In this document: positions 37,480-47,319 of the stretch, in pieces
How the letters are laid out: each line of letters starts with the position of its first letter
How positions within the stretch are numbered: the stretch's first letter is position 1
NCBI RefSeq assembly: GCF_006337065.1
Contig: NZ_CP040872.1
Coordinates: 1,984,001-2,048,000, forward strand
Direction: 5' to 3'
Source: Agromyces laixinhei
GTDB taxonomy: Bacteria; Actinomycetota; Actinomycetes; Actinomycetales; Microbacteriaceae
Length of the DNA: 64,000 nt
The notes under the pieces: model-generated
Seen by the model: only the letters and a program-made list of their open reading frames with translations
What the model was told of the DNA's origin: nothing
The model's database searches: none
Program-made: the position numbers and the translations under genes

Positions 37480-38355
37480 ATGACCGAAGATTCCGAGCAG
37501 CAGGAGATGCTGATCGTCACGGGCATGTCGGGTGCGGGCCGTTCGACGGTCGGCAACGCGCTCGAAGATCTCGGCTGGTACGTCGTGGACAATCTTCCGC
37601 CGCAGATGCTCCGCCCGCTCGTCGAACTCGTCGAACGGGCCGGCACATCGCTTCCGCGTCTCGCGGCGATCGTCGACATCCGAGGCCGTGACTTCTTCTC
37701 CGAGCTCCGAGAGATCATTCAGGCGCTCCGCACGGGTGTCAGTGTTCGTGTCGTCTTCCTCGATGCCACCGACGCCGTGCTCGTACGACGCTTCGAGTCG
37801 GTGCGGCGGCCGCACCCGCTGCAGGGCGACGGCACGCTGCTCGACGGAATCGGTGCGGAGCGTTCCCGACTCGCCGAACTGCGCGAGGCGAGCGACATCG
37901 TCGTCGACACCTCCGACCTGAACATCCACCAGTTGGCGATGCTCACGACCGAGACGTTCGCCGAGGTCGGCCATGCCGGCCTGAACGTCACCATGCAGAG
38001 CTTCGGCTTCAAGTACGGCGTGCCCTCCGATGCAGACCTCGTGGCCGACGCGCGCTTCCTCCCGAATCCGTTCTGGATCCCCGAGATGCGCCCGCTCACC
38101 GGCGAGGATGCCACGGTGTCGGAGTACGTCCTGAGCCAGCCCGGCGCGATGGAGTTCGTCGAGGCCTATGCCACTGCGCTCGAGCCAGTGCTCGCCGGCT
38201 ACCAGCGGGAGAACAAACGACACGCGATGATCGCGATCGGGTGCACGGGTGGCAAGCATCGCTCCGTGGCCATGGTGCGGGAGCTGGCCAAGCGTGTCGC
38301 CGCGCTGCCCGGGGTCGTCGTGAGTGTGAAGGATCGGGATCTCGGGCGCGAGTGA
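37480..38355 (+). CDS. rapZ: RNase adapter / nucleotide-binding protein RapZ (YvcJ)
   Basis: RapZ-type proteins bind nucleotides and RNA; in E. coli RapZ directs RNase E to the GlmZ RNA, while actinobacterial roles are less clear. The 291-residue protein has the P-loop [15 protein letters not shown] (residues 13-27), with Arg in place of the usual Lys as in many actinobacteria, then [13 protein letters not shown], and the C-terminal SFGFKYGVP and [13 protein letters not shown] motifs. The ATG at 37480 follows a purine-rich GAGGGAGGGGG site. TAGGCT at 37439-37444 may be a -10 box. The usual next gene, yvcK, is missing; whiA follows. Confidence 0.94.
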   Translation: MTEDSEQQEMLIVTGMSGAGRSTVGNALEDLGWYVVDNLPPQMLRPLVELVERAGTSLPRLAAIVDIRGRDFFSELREIIQALRTGVSVRVVFLDATDAVLVRRFESVRRPHPLQGDGTLLDGIGAERSRLAELREASDIVVDTSDLNIHQLAMLTTETFAEVGHAGLNVTMQSFGFKYGVPSDADLVADARFLPNPFWIPEMRPLTGEDATVSEYVLSQPGAMEFVEAYATALEPVLAGYQRENKRHAMIAIGCTGGKHRSVAMVRELAKRVAALPGVVVSVKDRDLGRE

Positions 38356-38393
38356 TCGCATGCCCGTGCAAGTGATGAGAGATGGGACGACAA

Positions 38394-39374
38394 GTGGCGC
38401 TGACCGCTGATGTGAAAGAGGAACTGGCGCGGGTCGAGGTATCGAAGACGGGGGCCAGGGCAGCGGAACTGGCCTCGACGCTACGGTTCGCCGGCGGGCT
38501 GCACATCATCTCGAACCGCATCGCCATCGAGGCCGAACTCGACTCGCCGACGCTTGTACGGCGAGTGACACGCGATCTGGGGGAGATCTACGGCGTGCGC
38601 CCCGACGTCTCGGTGATCTCGCCGACCGGCGTGCGCCGCTCCAACCAGTACCTCGTGCGCGTGCTCGAGGGCGGCGAGACGCTGGCTCGCCAGACCGGGC
38701 TGCTCGACGCCCGGCGGCGCCCGGTGCGCGGCCTGCCCAACAAGCTCACCACCGGGTCTCGCGAGGAGGTCGCAGCGATCTGGCGCGGGGCGTTCCTCGC
38801 GAAGGGGAGCCTGACCGATCCCGGCCGTTCGGCGGCGCTCGAGGTGACCTGCCCCGGCAACGAGACCGCCATGGCCCTCGTGGGCGCCGCGGGCCGGCTC
38901 GGCATCTCGGCGAAGGCCCGAGAGGTGCGCGGCGTGTACCGGGTCGTCGTCCGCGACGGCGAGGCGATCAGCGCGATGCTCGCGCTGATGGGAGCCACTG
39001 AAACAGTGCGCAACTGGGAGGAACTGCGCCAGCGTCGAGAAGTGCGCGCGACGGCCAACCGTCTCGTCAACTTCGACGATGCCAACCTTCGTCGCTCCGC
39101 GCAGGCCGCGGTCGCTGCCTGCGCTCGAGTCGAGCGCGCGATGGAGCTCCTCGGCGAGGGCATCCCCGATCACCTGAAGTACGCGGGCGAACTCCGCCTG
39201 GCGCACCGTGAGGCGAGCCTCGACGAACTCGGCCACTACGCGGACCCGCCCATGACGAAAGACGCGGTGGCAGGTCGCATCCGTCGCCTTCTCGCCATGG
39301 CCGACAAGCGCGCCGCCGACCTCGGAGTGCCGGGCACCGAAGCGAGCATGCCCGCTGATCTCGACGAGGTCTGA
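38394..39374 (+). CDS. whiA: DNA-binding protein WhiA
   Basis: WhiA is a conserved regulator required for sporulation septation in Streptomyces and for division in other Gram-positives. The 326-residue protein has an N-terminal LAGLIDADG-like fold ([22 protein letters not shown]) and a C-terminal helix-turn-helix ([26 protein letters not shown]). GTG 38394 gives the family start [11 protein letters not shown]; an in-frame ATG at 38382 adds four residues and is the main alternative. It follows rapZ by about 38 bases, likely co-transcribed. Confidence 0.93.
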   Translation: MALTADVKEELARVEVSKTGARAAELASTLRFAGGLHIISNRIAIEAELDSPTLVRRVTRDLGEIYGVRPDVSVISPTGVRRSNQYLVRVLEGGETLARQTGLLDARRRPVRGLPNKLTTGSREEVAAIWRGAFLAKGSLTDPGRSAALEVTCPGNETAMALVGAAGRLGISAKAREVRGVYRVVVRDGEAISAMLALMGATETVRNWEELRQRREVRATANRLVNFDDANLRRSAQAAVAACARVERAMELLGEGIPDHLKYAGELRLAHREASLDELGHYADPPMTKDAVAGRIRRLLAMADKRAADLGVPGTEASMPADLDEV

Positions 39375-39400
39375 CCGGACGACCGCGTCGAAGACGGGCA

Positions 39401-39406
39401 TAGACT
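39401..39406 (+). promoter_or_regulatory. Possible -10 box for sodA
   Basis: TAGACT about 100 bases before the sodA ATG. A leader of roughly 95 bases would contain the short repeats at 39465-39496. Confidence 0.35.
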
Positions 39407-39464
39407 CGAAAGGCAGCCGTGGAACCCGGGGGTCGCCCGGGGGCGCGGCGCACCTGACCAGGAT

Positions 39465-39496
39465 CCGGTGCATCTGACAACCGGCGCATCTGACAA
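39465..39496 (+). repeat. Two tandem 16-base repeats in the sodA leader
   Basis: CCGGTGCATCTGACAA and CCGGCGCATCTGACAA are adjacent, differing at one base. A weaker third copy (GGCGCACCTGACCA) lies at 39447-39460. They end nine bases before the sodA start and precede its AAGGAGAAGCA ribosome site. Confidence 0.75.
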
Positions 39497-39505
39497 GGAG
39501 AAGCA

Positions 39506-40132
39506 ATGGCCGACTACACTCTTCCCGATCTTCCCTACGACTACTCGGCGCTCGAGCCGGCGATCAGCGGCAGGATCATGGAGCTGCACCACTCGAAGCA
39601 CCACCAGGCATACGTGACGGGCGCCAACACCGCTCTCGCCCAGCTCGCGGAGGCTCGTGACTCGGGCAACCTCGCGAACGTCAACAAGCTCGAGAAGGAC
39701 CTCGCCTTCAACCTCGGCGGTCACGTGAACCACTCGATCTTCTGGACGAACCTCTCACCCGACGGTGGCGACAGGCCCACCGGAGATCTTGCCGCGGCGA
39801 TCGACGACGAATTCGGCTCCTTCGACAAGTTCCAGGCTCACTTCACCGCAACCGCGCTCGGTGTGCAGGGCTCCGGTTGGGCTGTGCTCGCGTGGGACTC
39901 GATCGGCCGGCGCCCGATCATCGTGCAGTTCTTCGACCAGCAGGGCAACCTCCCCGCCGGCATCGTGCCGCTGCTCATGCTCGACGTCTGGGAGCACGCG
40001 TACTACCTCGACTACCAGAACGTGCGCGCCGATTACGTCAAGGCGTTCTGGAGCATCGCGAACTGGGAGAACGTCCAGAAGCGGTTCACGACCGCTGGTG
40101 AGAAGACCTCAGGGCTGCTGCTACTGTCGTAA
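39506..40132 (+). CDS. sodA: Superoxide dismutase (Mn/Fe family)
   Basis: Converts superoxide to oxygen and peroxide. The 208-residue protein has the four metal ligands: His28 in [11 protein letters not shown], His in [10 protein letters not shown], Asp and His in [22 protein letters not shown] places the active-site Gln in the position common to Mn enzymes and to mixed Mn/Fe actinobacterial forms; the metal cannot be fixed from sequence alone. No signal peptide, so cytosolic. A clear ribosome site, AAGGAG, precedes the ATG and a hairpin follows the stop. Confidence 0.95.
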   Translation: MADYTLPDLPYDYSALEPAISGRIMELHHSKHHQAYVTGANTALAQLAEARDSGNLANVNKLEKDLAFNLGGHVNHSIFWTNLSPDGGDRPTGDLAAAIDDEFGSFDKFQAHFTATALGVQGSGWAVLAWDSIGRRPIIVQFFDQQGNLPAGIVPLLMLDVWEHAYYLDYQNVRADYVKAFWSIANWENVQKRFTTAGEKTSGLLLLS

Positions 40133-41233
<1,101 letters not shown>

Positions 41234-41245
41234 ATCGAGCCATCT

Positions 41246-42460
41246 GTGACCCTGCGAACGATCGATTCCCTCGGTCCGCTCGCCGGCAAGCGCGTCGTCG
41301 TCCGTTGTGACCTGAACGTCCCCCTCCGGGACGGGGTCATCACGGACGACGGCCGCGTGCGGGCATCGGTCCCCACCATCACGACGCTGGTCGCCCAGGG
41401 CGCTCGCGTGATCGTGGTCTCCCACCTCGGTCGGCCCGACGGCGCACCCGACGCGAAGTACAGCCTCGCGCCCGTTGCGGCCAGGCTCGGCGAACTGCTC
41501 GACAGGTCGGTCGGCTTCGCGACCGACACGGTCGGCTCGGATGCCGCGGCGAAGGTCGCGGCTCTCGGCGACGGCGAAGTGCTCGTGCTCGAGAACCTGC
41601 GCTTCAACGCGGGGGAGACCTCGAAGAACGAGGCGGAGCGCACCGCGTTCGCCGGGGAACTCGCCGAGTTCGCCGACGCGGTCGTCTCCGACGGCTTCGG
41701 GGTCGTGCATCGCAAGCAGGCGAGCGTCTACGAGCTCGAACAGCTGCGACCGAGTGCTGCCGGACTGCTCATCGCCGCGGAGCTCGATGTGCTCGACCGG
41801 CTCACCGAGAATCCCGAACGTCCGTACGCGGTCGTGCTGGGCGGCTCGAAGGTCTCCGACAAGCTCGGCGTCATCGCGCACCTGCTTCCGCGGGTCGACG
41901 CGCTGCTCATCGGCGGCGGCATGCTCTTCACCTTCCTCGCGGCCACAGGCCACAAGGTCGGTTCGAGTCTGCTCGAGTCCGACCAGATCGAGACCGTGCA
42001 GGGCTACCTCACCGAGGCGGCCGAGCGTGGAGTCGACATCGTGCTGCCGACCGACGTCGTCGTCGCCGCTTCGTTCTCGGCGGATGCCGACCACGTCGTC
42101 GCGGCCGCGGATTCGATCGAAGCGACGCCGTTCGGGGCATCCGGACTCGGGCTCGACATCGGCCCGGAGACGGCCACCGCCTTCGCCGACCGCATCCGCG
42201 GTTCGAAGACGGTGTTCTGGAACGGCCCGATGGGCGTATTCGAGCTCGCCCCGTTCGCGGCAGGCACCCGCGTGGTCGCCGAAGCGCTCACGGAGGTCGA
42301 CGGACTCAGCGTCGTGGGCGGTGGCGACTCGGCCGCCGCTGTTCGTCAACTCGGCTTCGAAGACGATCAGTTCGGTCACATCTCGACCGGCGGAGGCGCG
42401 AGCCTCGAGTTCCTCGAAGGTAAGAAACTTCCCGGACTGGAGGTCCTCGGATGGCAGTGA
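41246..42460 (+). CDS. pgk: Phosphoglycerate kinase
   Basis: Pgk makes ATP from 1,3-bisphosphoglycerate. The 404-residue two-lobed kinase shows VRCDLNVPL, SHLGRPDG, ENLRFNAGE, GGSKVSDK and the C-terminal nucleotide loops FWNGPMGVFE and GGGDSAAA with STGGGASLEFLEGK. GTG start. It overlaps tpiA by ten bases, so the two should be translated together. Confidence 0.97.
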   Translation: MTLRTIDSLGPLAGKRVVVRCDLNVPLRDGVITDDGRVRASVPTITTLVAQGARVIVVSHLGRPDGAPDAKYSLAPVAARLGELLDRSVGFATDTVGSDAAAKVAALGDGEVLVLENLRFNAGETSKNEAERTAFAGELAEFADAVVSDGFGVVHRKQASVYELEQLRPSAAGLLIAAELDVLDRLTENPERPYAVVLGGSKVSDKLGVIAHLLPRVDALLIGGGMLFTFLAATGHKVGSSLLESDQIETVQGYLTEAAERGVDIVLPTDVVVAASFSADADHVVAAADSIEATPFGASGLGLDIGPETATAFADRIRGSKTVFWNGPMGVFELAPFAAGTRVVAEALTEVDGLSVVGGGDSAAAVRQLGFEDDQFGHISTGGGASLEFLEGKKLPGLEVLGWQ

Positions 42461-43239
42461 AACGCACCCCGTTCATCGCGGGCAATTGGAAGATGAACCT
42501 CGATCACCTGCAGGCGATCGCGTTCGTGCAGAAGCTCGCGTGGTCGCTGGCCGACGCGAAGCACGACTTCGCCGACGCAGAGGTCGCGGTCTTCCCGCCG
42601 TACACCGACCTGCGTTCGGTGCAGACGCTCGTAGCAGCCGACTCCCTTCCGATCGCCTACGGCGCTCAAGATCTCTCTGCACACGACCACGGCGCGTACA
42701 CGGGCGAGATCTCCGGTGCCTTCCTCTCGCAGCTCGACTGCGGCTACGTGATCATCGGTCACTCCGAGCGGCGCACGCTGCACGCGGAATCCGATGCCGA
42801 GGTCAATGCCAAGGTCAAGGCCGCGCACCGTCACGGGCTCGTGCCGGTCGTCTGCGTCGGCGAGACCGCCGAAGACCTCGAGGCCCACGGACCGAGCGCC
42901 GTGCCGGTTGCGCAGTTGCGCGCGGCACTCGACGGTGTCGTCGGCGCGAAGGGTCTCGTCGTTGCGTACGAACCCGTCTGGGCGATCGGTTCCGGGCAGG
43001 CGGCCACGCCCGCCCAGGCCGAGCAGGTCGCGGCGGCGCTGCGCGGCGTGCTCGTCGAACTCTGCGGCGAGGAGGTCGCCCAGGCGACTCGCATCCTCTA
43101 CGGCGGATCGGTCAAGGCCGCGAACATCGCCTCGTTCCTGCGTGAGCCGAACGTCGACGGCGCACTCGTCGGTGGTGCGAGCCTCGACATCGCCGAGTTC
43201 TCGAGCATCGTTCGGTTCAAGAAGCACGTCGGAGCGTGA
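42451..43239 (+). CDS. tpiA: Triosephosphate isomerase
   Basis: TpiA interconverts dihydroxyacetone phosphate and glyceraldehyde-3-phosphate. The 262-residue barrel has Asn and Lys in GNWKMN (residues 11-16), catalytic His in GHSERR, the active-site Glu in AYEPVWAIGSG and phosphate loop ILYGGSVKAAN. The ATG lies inside the end of pgk, after a GGAGG site. A long hairpin follows, separating it from secG. Confidence 0.97.
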   Translation: MAVKRTPFIAGNWKMNLDHLQAIAFVQKLAWSLADAKHDFADAEVAVFPPYTDLRSVQTLVAADSLPIAYGAQDLSAHDHGAYTGEISGAFLSQLDCGYVIIGHSERRTLHAESDAEVNAKVKAAHRHGLVPVVCVGETAEDLEAHGPSAVPVAQLRAALDGVVGAKGLVVAYEPVWAIGSGQAATPAQAEQVAAALRGVLVELCGEEVAQATRILYGGSVKAANIASFLREPNVDGALVGGASLDIAEFSSIVRFKKHVGA

Positions 43240-43244
43240 GGTTC

Positions 43245-43279
43245 GAGTACCCGGGAGCGCGATGCGCTTCCGGGTACTC
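43245..43279 (+). terminator. Long hairpin between tpiA and secG
   Basis: A 16-bp stem (GAGTACCCGGGAGCGC with GCGCTTCCGGGTACTC, one G-T pair) around the three-base loop GAT, starting six bases after tpiA. It probably ends the gap-pgk-tpiA transcript. Confidence 0.65.
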
Positions 43280-43292
43280 TCGCGCGACCGGC

Positions 43293-43298
43293 TATACT
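43293..43298 (+). promoter_or_regulatory. -10 box for secG
   Basis: TATACT, 47 bases before the secG GTG and just after the terminator hairpin. A weak TTCCGG lies 19 bases upstream of it, inside the hairpin. Confidence 0.45.
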
Positions 43299-43345
43299 CG
43301 ATTGTCGGCATCGACGCCTCTGTCGTGCCCGGAAAGGTTCACACC

Positions 43346-43597
43346 GTGGAGATTCTCCAGGTCGTCCTGCAGGTGCTGCTCGGTCTCACGAGCCTGCTGC
43401 TGACGCTGCTCATCCTGCTGCACAAGGGTCGTGGCGGTGGAATGTCCGACATGTTCGGCGGCGGTGTCACGTCCAGCCTCGGGGCATCCGGTGTCGCCGA
43501 GCGCAACCTGAACCGCATCACGGTCATCCTCGGACTCGTCTGGGTGTCCTGCATCGTGGTGCTGGGGCTCATCACCAAGTTCGACTCCGGAATCTGA
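43346..43597 (+). CDS. secG: Protein translocase subunit SecG
   Basis: SecG is the small accessory subunit of the SecYEG channel. The 83-residue protein has two membrane helices (about 3-24 and 60-80) around the conserved loop HKGRGGGMSDMFGGG and LGASGVAERNLNR. The GTG start has GGAAAGG upstream. Upstream in-frame codons run into tpiA and are not used. rbpA follows after 11 bases. Confidence 0.94.
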   Translation: MEILQVVLQVLLGLTSLLLTLLILLHKGRGGGMSDMFGGGVTSSLGASGVAERNLNRITVILGLVWVSCIVVLGLITKFDSGI

Positions 43598-43608
43598 CGG
43601 GAACGATC

Positions 43609-43977
43609 ATGGCTTCAGGAAACAGTGCCATCCGCGGCTCGCGAGTCGGCGCAGGCCCCATGGGCGAGCAGGATCGCGGCTTTCATGCCGACCGCGTCGC
43701 CATCAGCTACTGGGACGCACACGGCAACGAGACCGTGCGCTACTTCTCGGCGACGCTGCCCGAAGAAGAGATCCCCGAGACCATCGACAGCCCATCGACG
43801 GGTCTCCCGGCCGGGCGCGACCGCGAGAACCCGCCGTCGGTCTCGAAGCTCGAGCCTTACAAGACGCACCTCGCGTACGTGAAGGAGCGTCGCACCGACG
43901 AAGAGGCGGCAGCGCTCCTCGACGATGCGCTCACGCAGCTGCGAACGCGCCGCGGTCAGGCCCCCAAGAAGGACTGA
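43609..43977 (+). CDS. rbpA: RNA polymerase-binding protein RbpA
   Basis: RbpA binds the primary sigma factor and RNA polymerase and stabilises the open promoter complex; it is restricted to actinobacteria. The 122-residue protein has the N-terminal IRGSRVGAG tail, a core domain (about 27-75, VAISYWDAHGNETVRYFSA), a basic linker and the sigma-interacting helix region (THLAYVKERRTDEEAAALLDDAL). Zinc cysteines found in some homologues are absent. It ends the plus-strand run at a hairpin shared with pgl. Confidence 0.94.
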   Translation: MASGNSAIRGSRVGAGPMGEQDRGFHADRVAISYWDAHGNETVRYFSATLPEEEIPETIDSPSTGLPAGRDRENPPSVSKLEPYKTHLAYVKERRTDEEAAALLDDALTQLRTRRGQAPKKD

Positions 43978-43993
43978 CGCGAAGCAACGCGAG

Positions 43994-44021
43994 AAGGGGG
44001 CGGCCTGCGGGCCGCCCCCTT
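43994..44021. terminator. Bidirectional terminator between rbpA and pgl
   Basis: AAGGGGGCGGCC pairs with GGCCGCCCCCTT (12 bp) around TGCG and runs into TTT on the plus strand. It lies between two genes that end towards each other. Confidence 0.75.
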
Positions 44022-44040
44022 TCGCATGCCGTGTGATGGT

Positions 44041-44811
44041 TCAGTAGTCGCGAGCGATGAGCGACTCGGGCACTTCGGATGCCGCGTCGGCGTCGACGAA
44101 GAACACGGTACGCCGACGCCCCTTGATGCCGGCGACGGGAACCTCGTCACGACTCGCGCCGGCGAGGGCGAGACCGAGGGCCGATGCCTTGTCGGCGCCC
44201 GCGAGCACCATCCACACCCGTTGCGACGCATTGATGACCGGCCGGGTGAAGCTCAGCCGTTCGGGCGGCGGCTTCGGCGAATTGCGCACGGAGATCACCG
44301 TGCGATCGGTGACCCCGATGCCGGAACGGTGCGGGAAGAGGGAGGCGATGTGCCCGTCGGGGCCGACACCCAGGAAGGTGATGTCGAAGATCGGATGCGG
44401 GAGCCCGTCGACGCCGTGCGATGCGAGCTCGGCGGCGTAGACCTCGGCCGCCGTGTCGAGGTCGAGACCCGAGTCGGAAGCCGGAAACGGGTGCAGGTTC
44501 TCGGCCGGCAACTCGAGCGCGCCGAGAAAGGCGACCCGGGACTGCTCATCGTTGCGTTCGGCGTCGCCGGCCGGCACCCACCGCTCGTCGCCCCACCAGA
44601 AGTGCACTCGTGACCAGTCGACCGACGTCTGGGCCGGTGACGCACCGATCGCCTGCAGCACCGCGCCGCCCATCGAGCCGCCGGTGAGCACGATGTGGGC
44701 GACCGCCTGGGTGTCGAGGATGTCGAGGAGCTTCGTGATGAACCGTGCCGCGACCGATCCCGCGAGCGAGACCTTGTCGGGGTGCACGAGCACGCGTCGT
44801 TCGTTCGTCAT
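44041..44811 (-). CDS. pgl: 6-phosphogluconolactonase
   Basis: Pgl hydrolyses 6-phosphogluconolactone, the second step of the oxidative pentose phosphate pathway. The 256-residue DevB-type protein shows VLTGGSMGG, the WGDERWVP motif, the substrate segment FLGVGPDGHIASLFP and a final RTVFFVDADAA. It is the last gene of tkt-tal-pgi-zwf-opcA-pgl, and its ATG overlaps the opcA stop (ATGA). Confidence 0.95.
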   Translation of the reverse strand: MTNERRVLVHPDKVSLAGSVAARFITKLLDILDTQAVAHIVLTGGSMGGAVLQAIGASPAQTSVDWSRVHFWWGDERWVPAGDAERNDEQSRVAFLGALELPAENLHPFPASDSGLDLDTAAEVYAAELASHGVDGLPHPIFDITFLGVGPDGHIASLFPHRSGIGVTDRTVISVRNSPKPPPERLSFTRPVINASQRVWMVLAGADKASALGLALAGASRDEVPVAGIKGRRRTVFFVDADAASEVPESLIARDY

Positions 44812-45767
44812 GGGTGACCTCCCTCTTCGCCGTCGTTGAGAAGCCGGAGCCCGCTCGTGATGACCTCGCCGAACAACTCATCGGGGTCGAGACGACGGAG
44901 TTCGTCGGCCAGGCAGTCGCGGAGGTTGCGTCGCGGCAACGCCAGGTCGTGCCTCGGTTGCCCAGGTTGGCTGAGCGTCGCGATGCCGGGAACGTCGCGG
45001 ACGAGTTCGATGGCACCGCCTGCGCGCTCGAGGCGCACGCCATGGATGCCGTGGAGTCCGGACTCGGGACCGGCGAGCTGGTACTCGGTGGGCGAGTCGA
45101 GTTGCAGACGGAGCCAAGCGGCGAGGAGCGTGGTCGAGGGGGAGTCGCTCGCCCCGGTGACCTGCACCCGGGTGACGGGTTCGTAGGGCGGCTGGTCGAG
45201 CACGGCCGCGAGTTGGGCGCGCCACAGCGTGAGCCGGGTCCATGCGAAGTCGGCGTCGCCGGGTAGGTAGTTGCTCGCGAGGGCACGCAGCGCCGCCTGC
45301 GGATCGGCCTGCGTCGAGGCATCCGTGATTCTGCGATGCGCGATGCGACCGAGCGGGGATCTGCCAGGCACCTCGGGTGCCGCGCCCGGCCACCAGGTGA
45401 CGACGGGCGCGTCGGGAAGGAGGAGGGCCATGACGAGGCTCTCCTCGTCGCGAGCGGCGTCGCCGCAGGCGCGCAGCACGATCACCTCGCTCGCACCGGC
45501 GTCGCCGCCGACGCGGATCTCACCGTCGAGGCGGGGCTCGATCGACGAGGTCTGGGTGCCTGGCTCCGTCGAGACGACGATGACGCGCATCGGGTGCTCG
45601 CGCGAGGCGTCGTTGGCCGCCTCGATCGCCTCTTCTTCGGCGCCGGGTTCGGTCGCGATGACCAGGGTGAGCACTCGGCCGAGTGCGACGACCCCGCCCT
45701 CCTCGCGAATCTTGACGAGCGTCTTGGAGACCTGGCTGGTCGTCGTGTCGGGCAGATCGACGATCAT
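44808..45767 (-). CDS. opcA: Glucose-6-phosphate dehydrogenase assembly protein OpcA
   Basis: OpcA is needed for full activity of glucose-6-phosphate dehydrogenase in actinobacteria and cyanobacteria. The 319-residue protein starts MIVDLPDTTTSQVSKTL and contains the conserved middle DAPVVTWWPGAAPE and DFAWTRLTLWRAQLAA. Both ends overlap neighbours by ATGA (zwf before, pgl after), consistent with a Zwf-OpcA partnership. Confidence 0.95.
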   Translation of the reverse strand: MIVDLPDTTTSQVSKTLVKIREEGGVVALGRVLTLVIATEPGAEEEAIEAANDASREHPMRVIVVSTEPGTQTSSIEPRLDGEIRVGGDAGASEVIVLRACGDAARDEESLVMALLLPDAPVVTWWPGAAPEVPGRSPLGRIAHRRITDASTQADPQAALRALASNYLPGDADFAWTRLTLWRAQLAAVLDQPPYEPVTRVQVTGASDSPSTTLLAAWLRLQLDSPTEYQLAGPESGLHGIHGVRLERAGGAIELVRDVPGIATLSQPGQPRHDLALPRRNLRDCLADELRRLDPDELFGEVITSGLRLLNDGEEGGHP

Positions 45768-47305
45768 GGGCGTCTCCAGCTTCGTCCGTCGCGTTCGAGG
45801 AGTTCATCGGCGGAGGTCGGCCCCCAGGTGCCGGGGCGGTACTGCTCGGGCCGGCCCTGCGTCGCCCAGAACTCCTCGATCGGGTCGAGGATCTTCCACG
45901 AGAGTTCCACCTCCTCCTGCCGGGGGAACAAGGGAGGATCACCGAGCAGCACATCGAGGATCAGTCGCTCGTAGGCCTCGGGGCTCGCCTCGGTGAAGGC
46001 GTGGCCATAGCCGAAGTCCATGGTGACGTCGCGCACCTGCATTCCGGCACCCGGTACCTTCGAGCCGAATCGGATCGTGACGCCCTCGTCGGGCTGTACG
46101 CGGATGACGAGTGCGTTCTGACCGAGCTGCGAGGTCTGACTGTCGGCGAAGACCTGTTGCGGGGCGCGTTTGAAGACGACCGCGATCTCGGTGACACGAC
46201 GGCCGAGCCGCTTGCCGGCGCGCAGGTAGAACGGCACTCCCGCCCACCGACGCGTGCCGATCGTGAGCCTCATCGCAGCGTAGGTCTCGGTCGTCGACTC
46301 GGGGTTCATGCCGTCTTCGTCGAGGAAACCGATGACCTTCTCGCCGCCCTGCCATCCGCCCGAATACTGCCCGCGAGCCGTGCCGTCGGCGAGGTCGTCG
46401 GGCAGTCGCACTGCCGCGAGGATCTTCTCCTTCTCGGCACGGAGGTCGCCCGCTTCGAACGAGATCGGCTCCTCCATGGCCGTGAGTGCGAGGAGTTGCA
46501 GGAGGTGGTTCTGGATGACGTCGCGCGCTGCGCCGATGCCGTCGTAGTAGCCGGCACGGCCGCCGACGCCGATGTCCTCCGCCATCGTGATCTGCACGTG
46601 GTCGACGAAGTTCGCGTTCCAGATGGGCTCGTAGAGCTGGTTCGCGAACCGGAGCGCCAGGATGTTCTGGACGGTCTCCTTGCCGAGGTAGTGGTCGATG
46701 CGGAAGACGGAGTCGGGCGGGAAGACCGAGGCCACGACGTCGTTCAGCTCGCGAGCCGTCTTCAGGTCGCTGCCGAACGGCTTCTCGATGACCACGCGAC
46801 GCCACTGGTCTCCGCGCTGCTCGGTCAGCCCGGAGCGCTTGAGCTGCTCGGTGACGAGCGGGAACGACTTCGGCGGGATCGACAGGTAGAACGCATGGTT
46901 GCCCATCGTGCCGCGTTCCCGGTCGAGTTCCTGCACCACGTCGCGCAGACGGTCGAACGCCGCGTCGTCGTCGAAGTCGCCGGGTACGAAGCGGATGCCG
47001 CGAGCCAGCTGCTTCCAGACGTCCTCACGGAACTCGGTGCGGGCGTACTGCTTGACCGAATCGTGCACGACTCGCTCGAAGTCCTCATCGGCCCACTCGC
47101 GTCGCGCGAATCCGACGAGCGCGAATCCGGGCGGCAGAAGCCCTCTGTTCGCGAGGTCGTAGACCGCCGGCATCAGCTTCTTGCGCGACAGGTCGCCCGT
47201 GACACCGAAGATGATGAGGCTCGACGGACCCGCGATGCGGTTCAGCCGGTAGTCCTTGGGGGAGCGGAGCGGGTTGTGGTTCGCGGTGATCTCGGCTGGC
47301 TGCAT
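45764..47305 (-). CDS. zwf: Glucose-6-phosphate dehydrogenase
   Basis: Zwf oxidises glucose-6-phosphate and makes NADPH. The 513-residue protein has the nucleotide site IFGVTGDLSRKKLMPA, VIEKPFGSDLKTA, and the substrate signature RIDHYLGKETVQN with its catalytic His and Lys. Length and order match the actinobacterial enzyme. It follows pgi by 14 bases and overlaps opcA. Confidence 0.97.
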   Translation of the reverse strand: MQPAEITANHNPLRSPKDYRLNRIAGPSSLIIFGVTGDLSRKKLMPAVYDLANRGLLPPGFALVGFARREWADEDFERVVHDSVKQYARTEFREDVWKQLARGIRFVPGDFDDDAAFDRLRDVVQELDRERGTMGNHAFYLSIPPKSFPLVTEQLKRSGLTEQRGDQWRRVVIEKPFGSDLKTARELNDVVASVFPPDSVFRIDHYLGKETVQNILALRFANQLYEPIWNANFVDHVQITMAEDIGVGGRAGYYDGIGAARDVIQNHLLQLLALTAMEEPISFEAGDLRAEKEKILAAVRLPDDLADGTARGQYSGGWQGGEKVIGFLDEDGMNPESTTETYAAMRLTIGTRRWAGVPFYLRAGKRLGRRVTEIAVVFKRAPQQVFADSQTSQLGQNALVIRVQPDEGVTIRFGSKVPGAGMQVRDVTMDFGYGHAFTEASPEAYERLILDVLLGDPPLFPRQEEVELSWKILDPIEEFWATQGRPEQYRPGTWGPTSADELLERDGRSWRRP

Positions 47306-47319
47306 CGTTGCTCCGCGGT

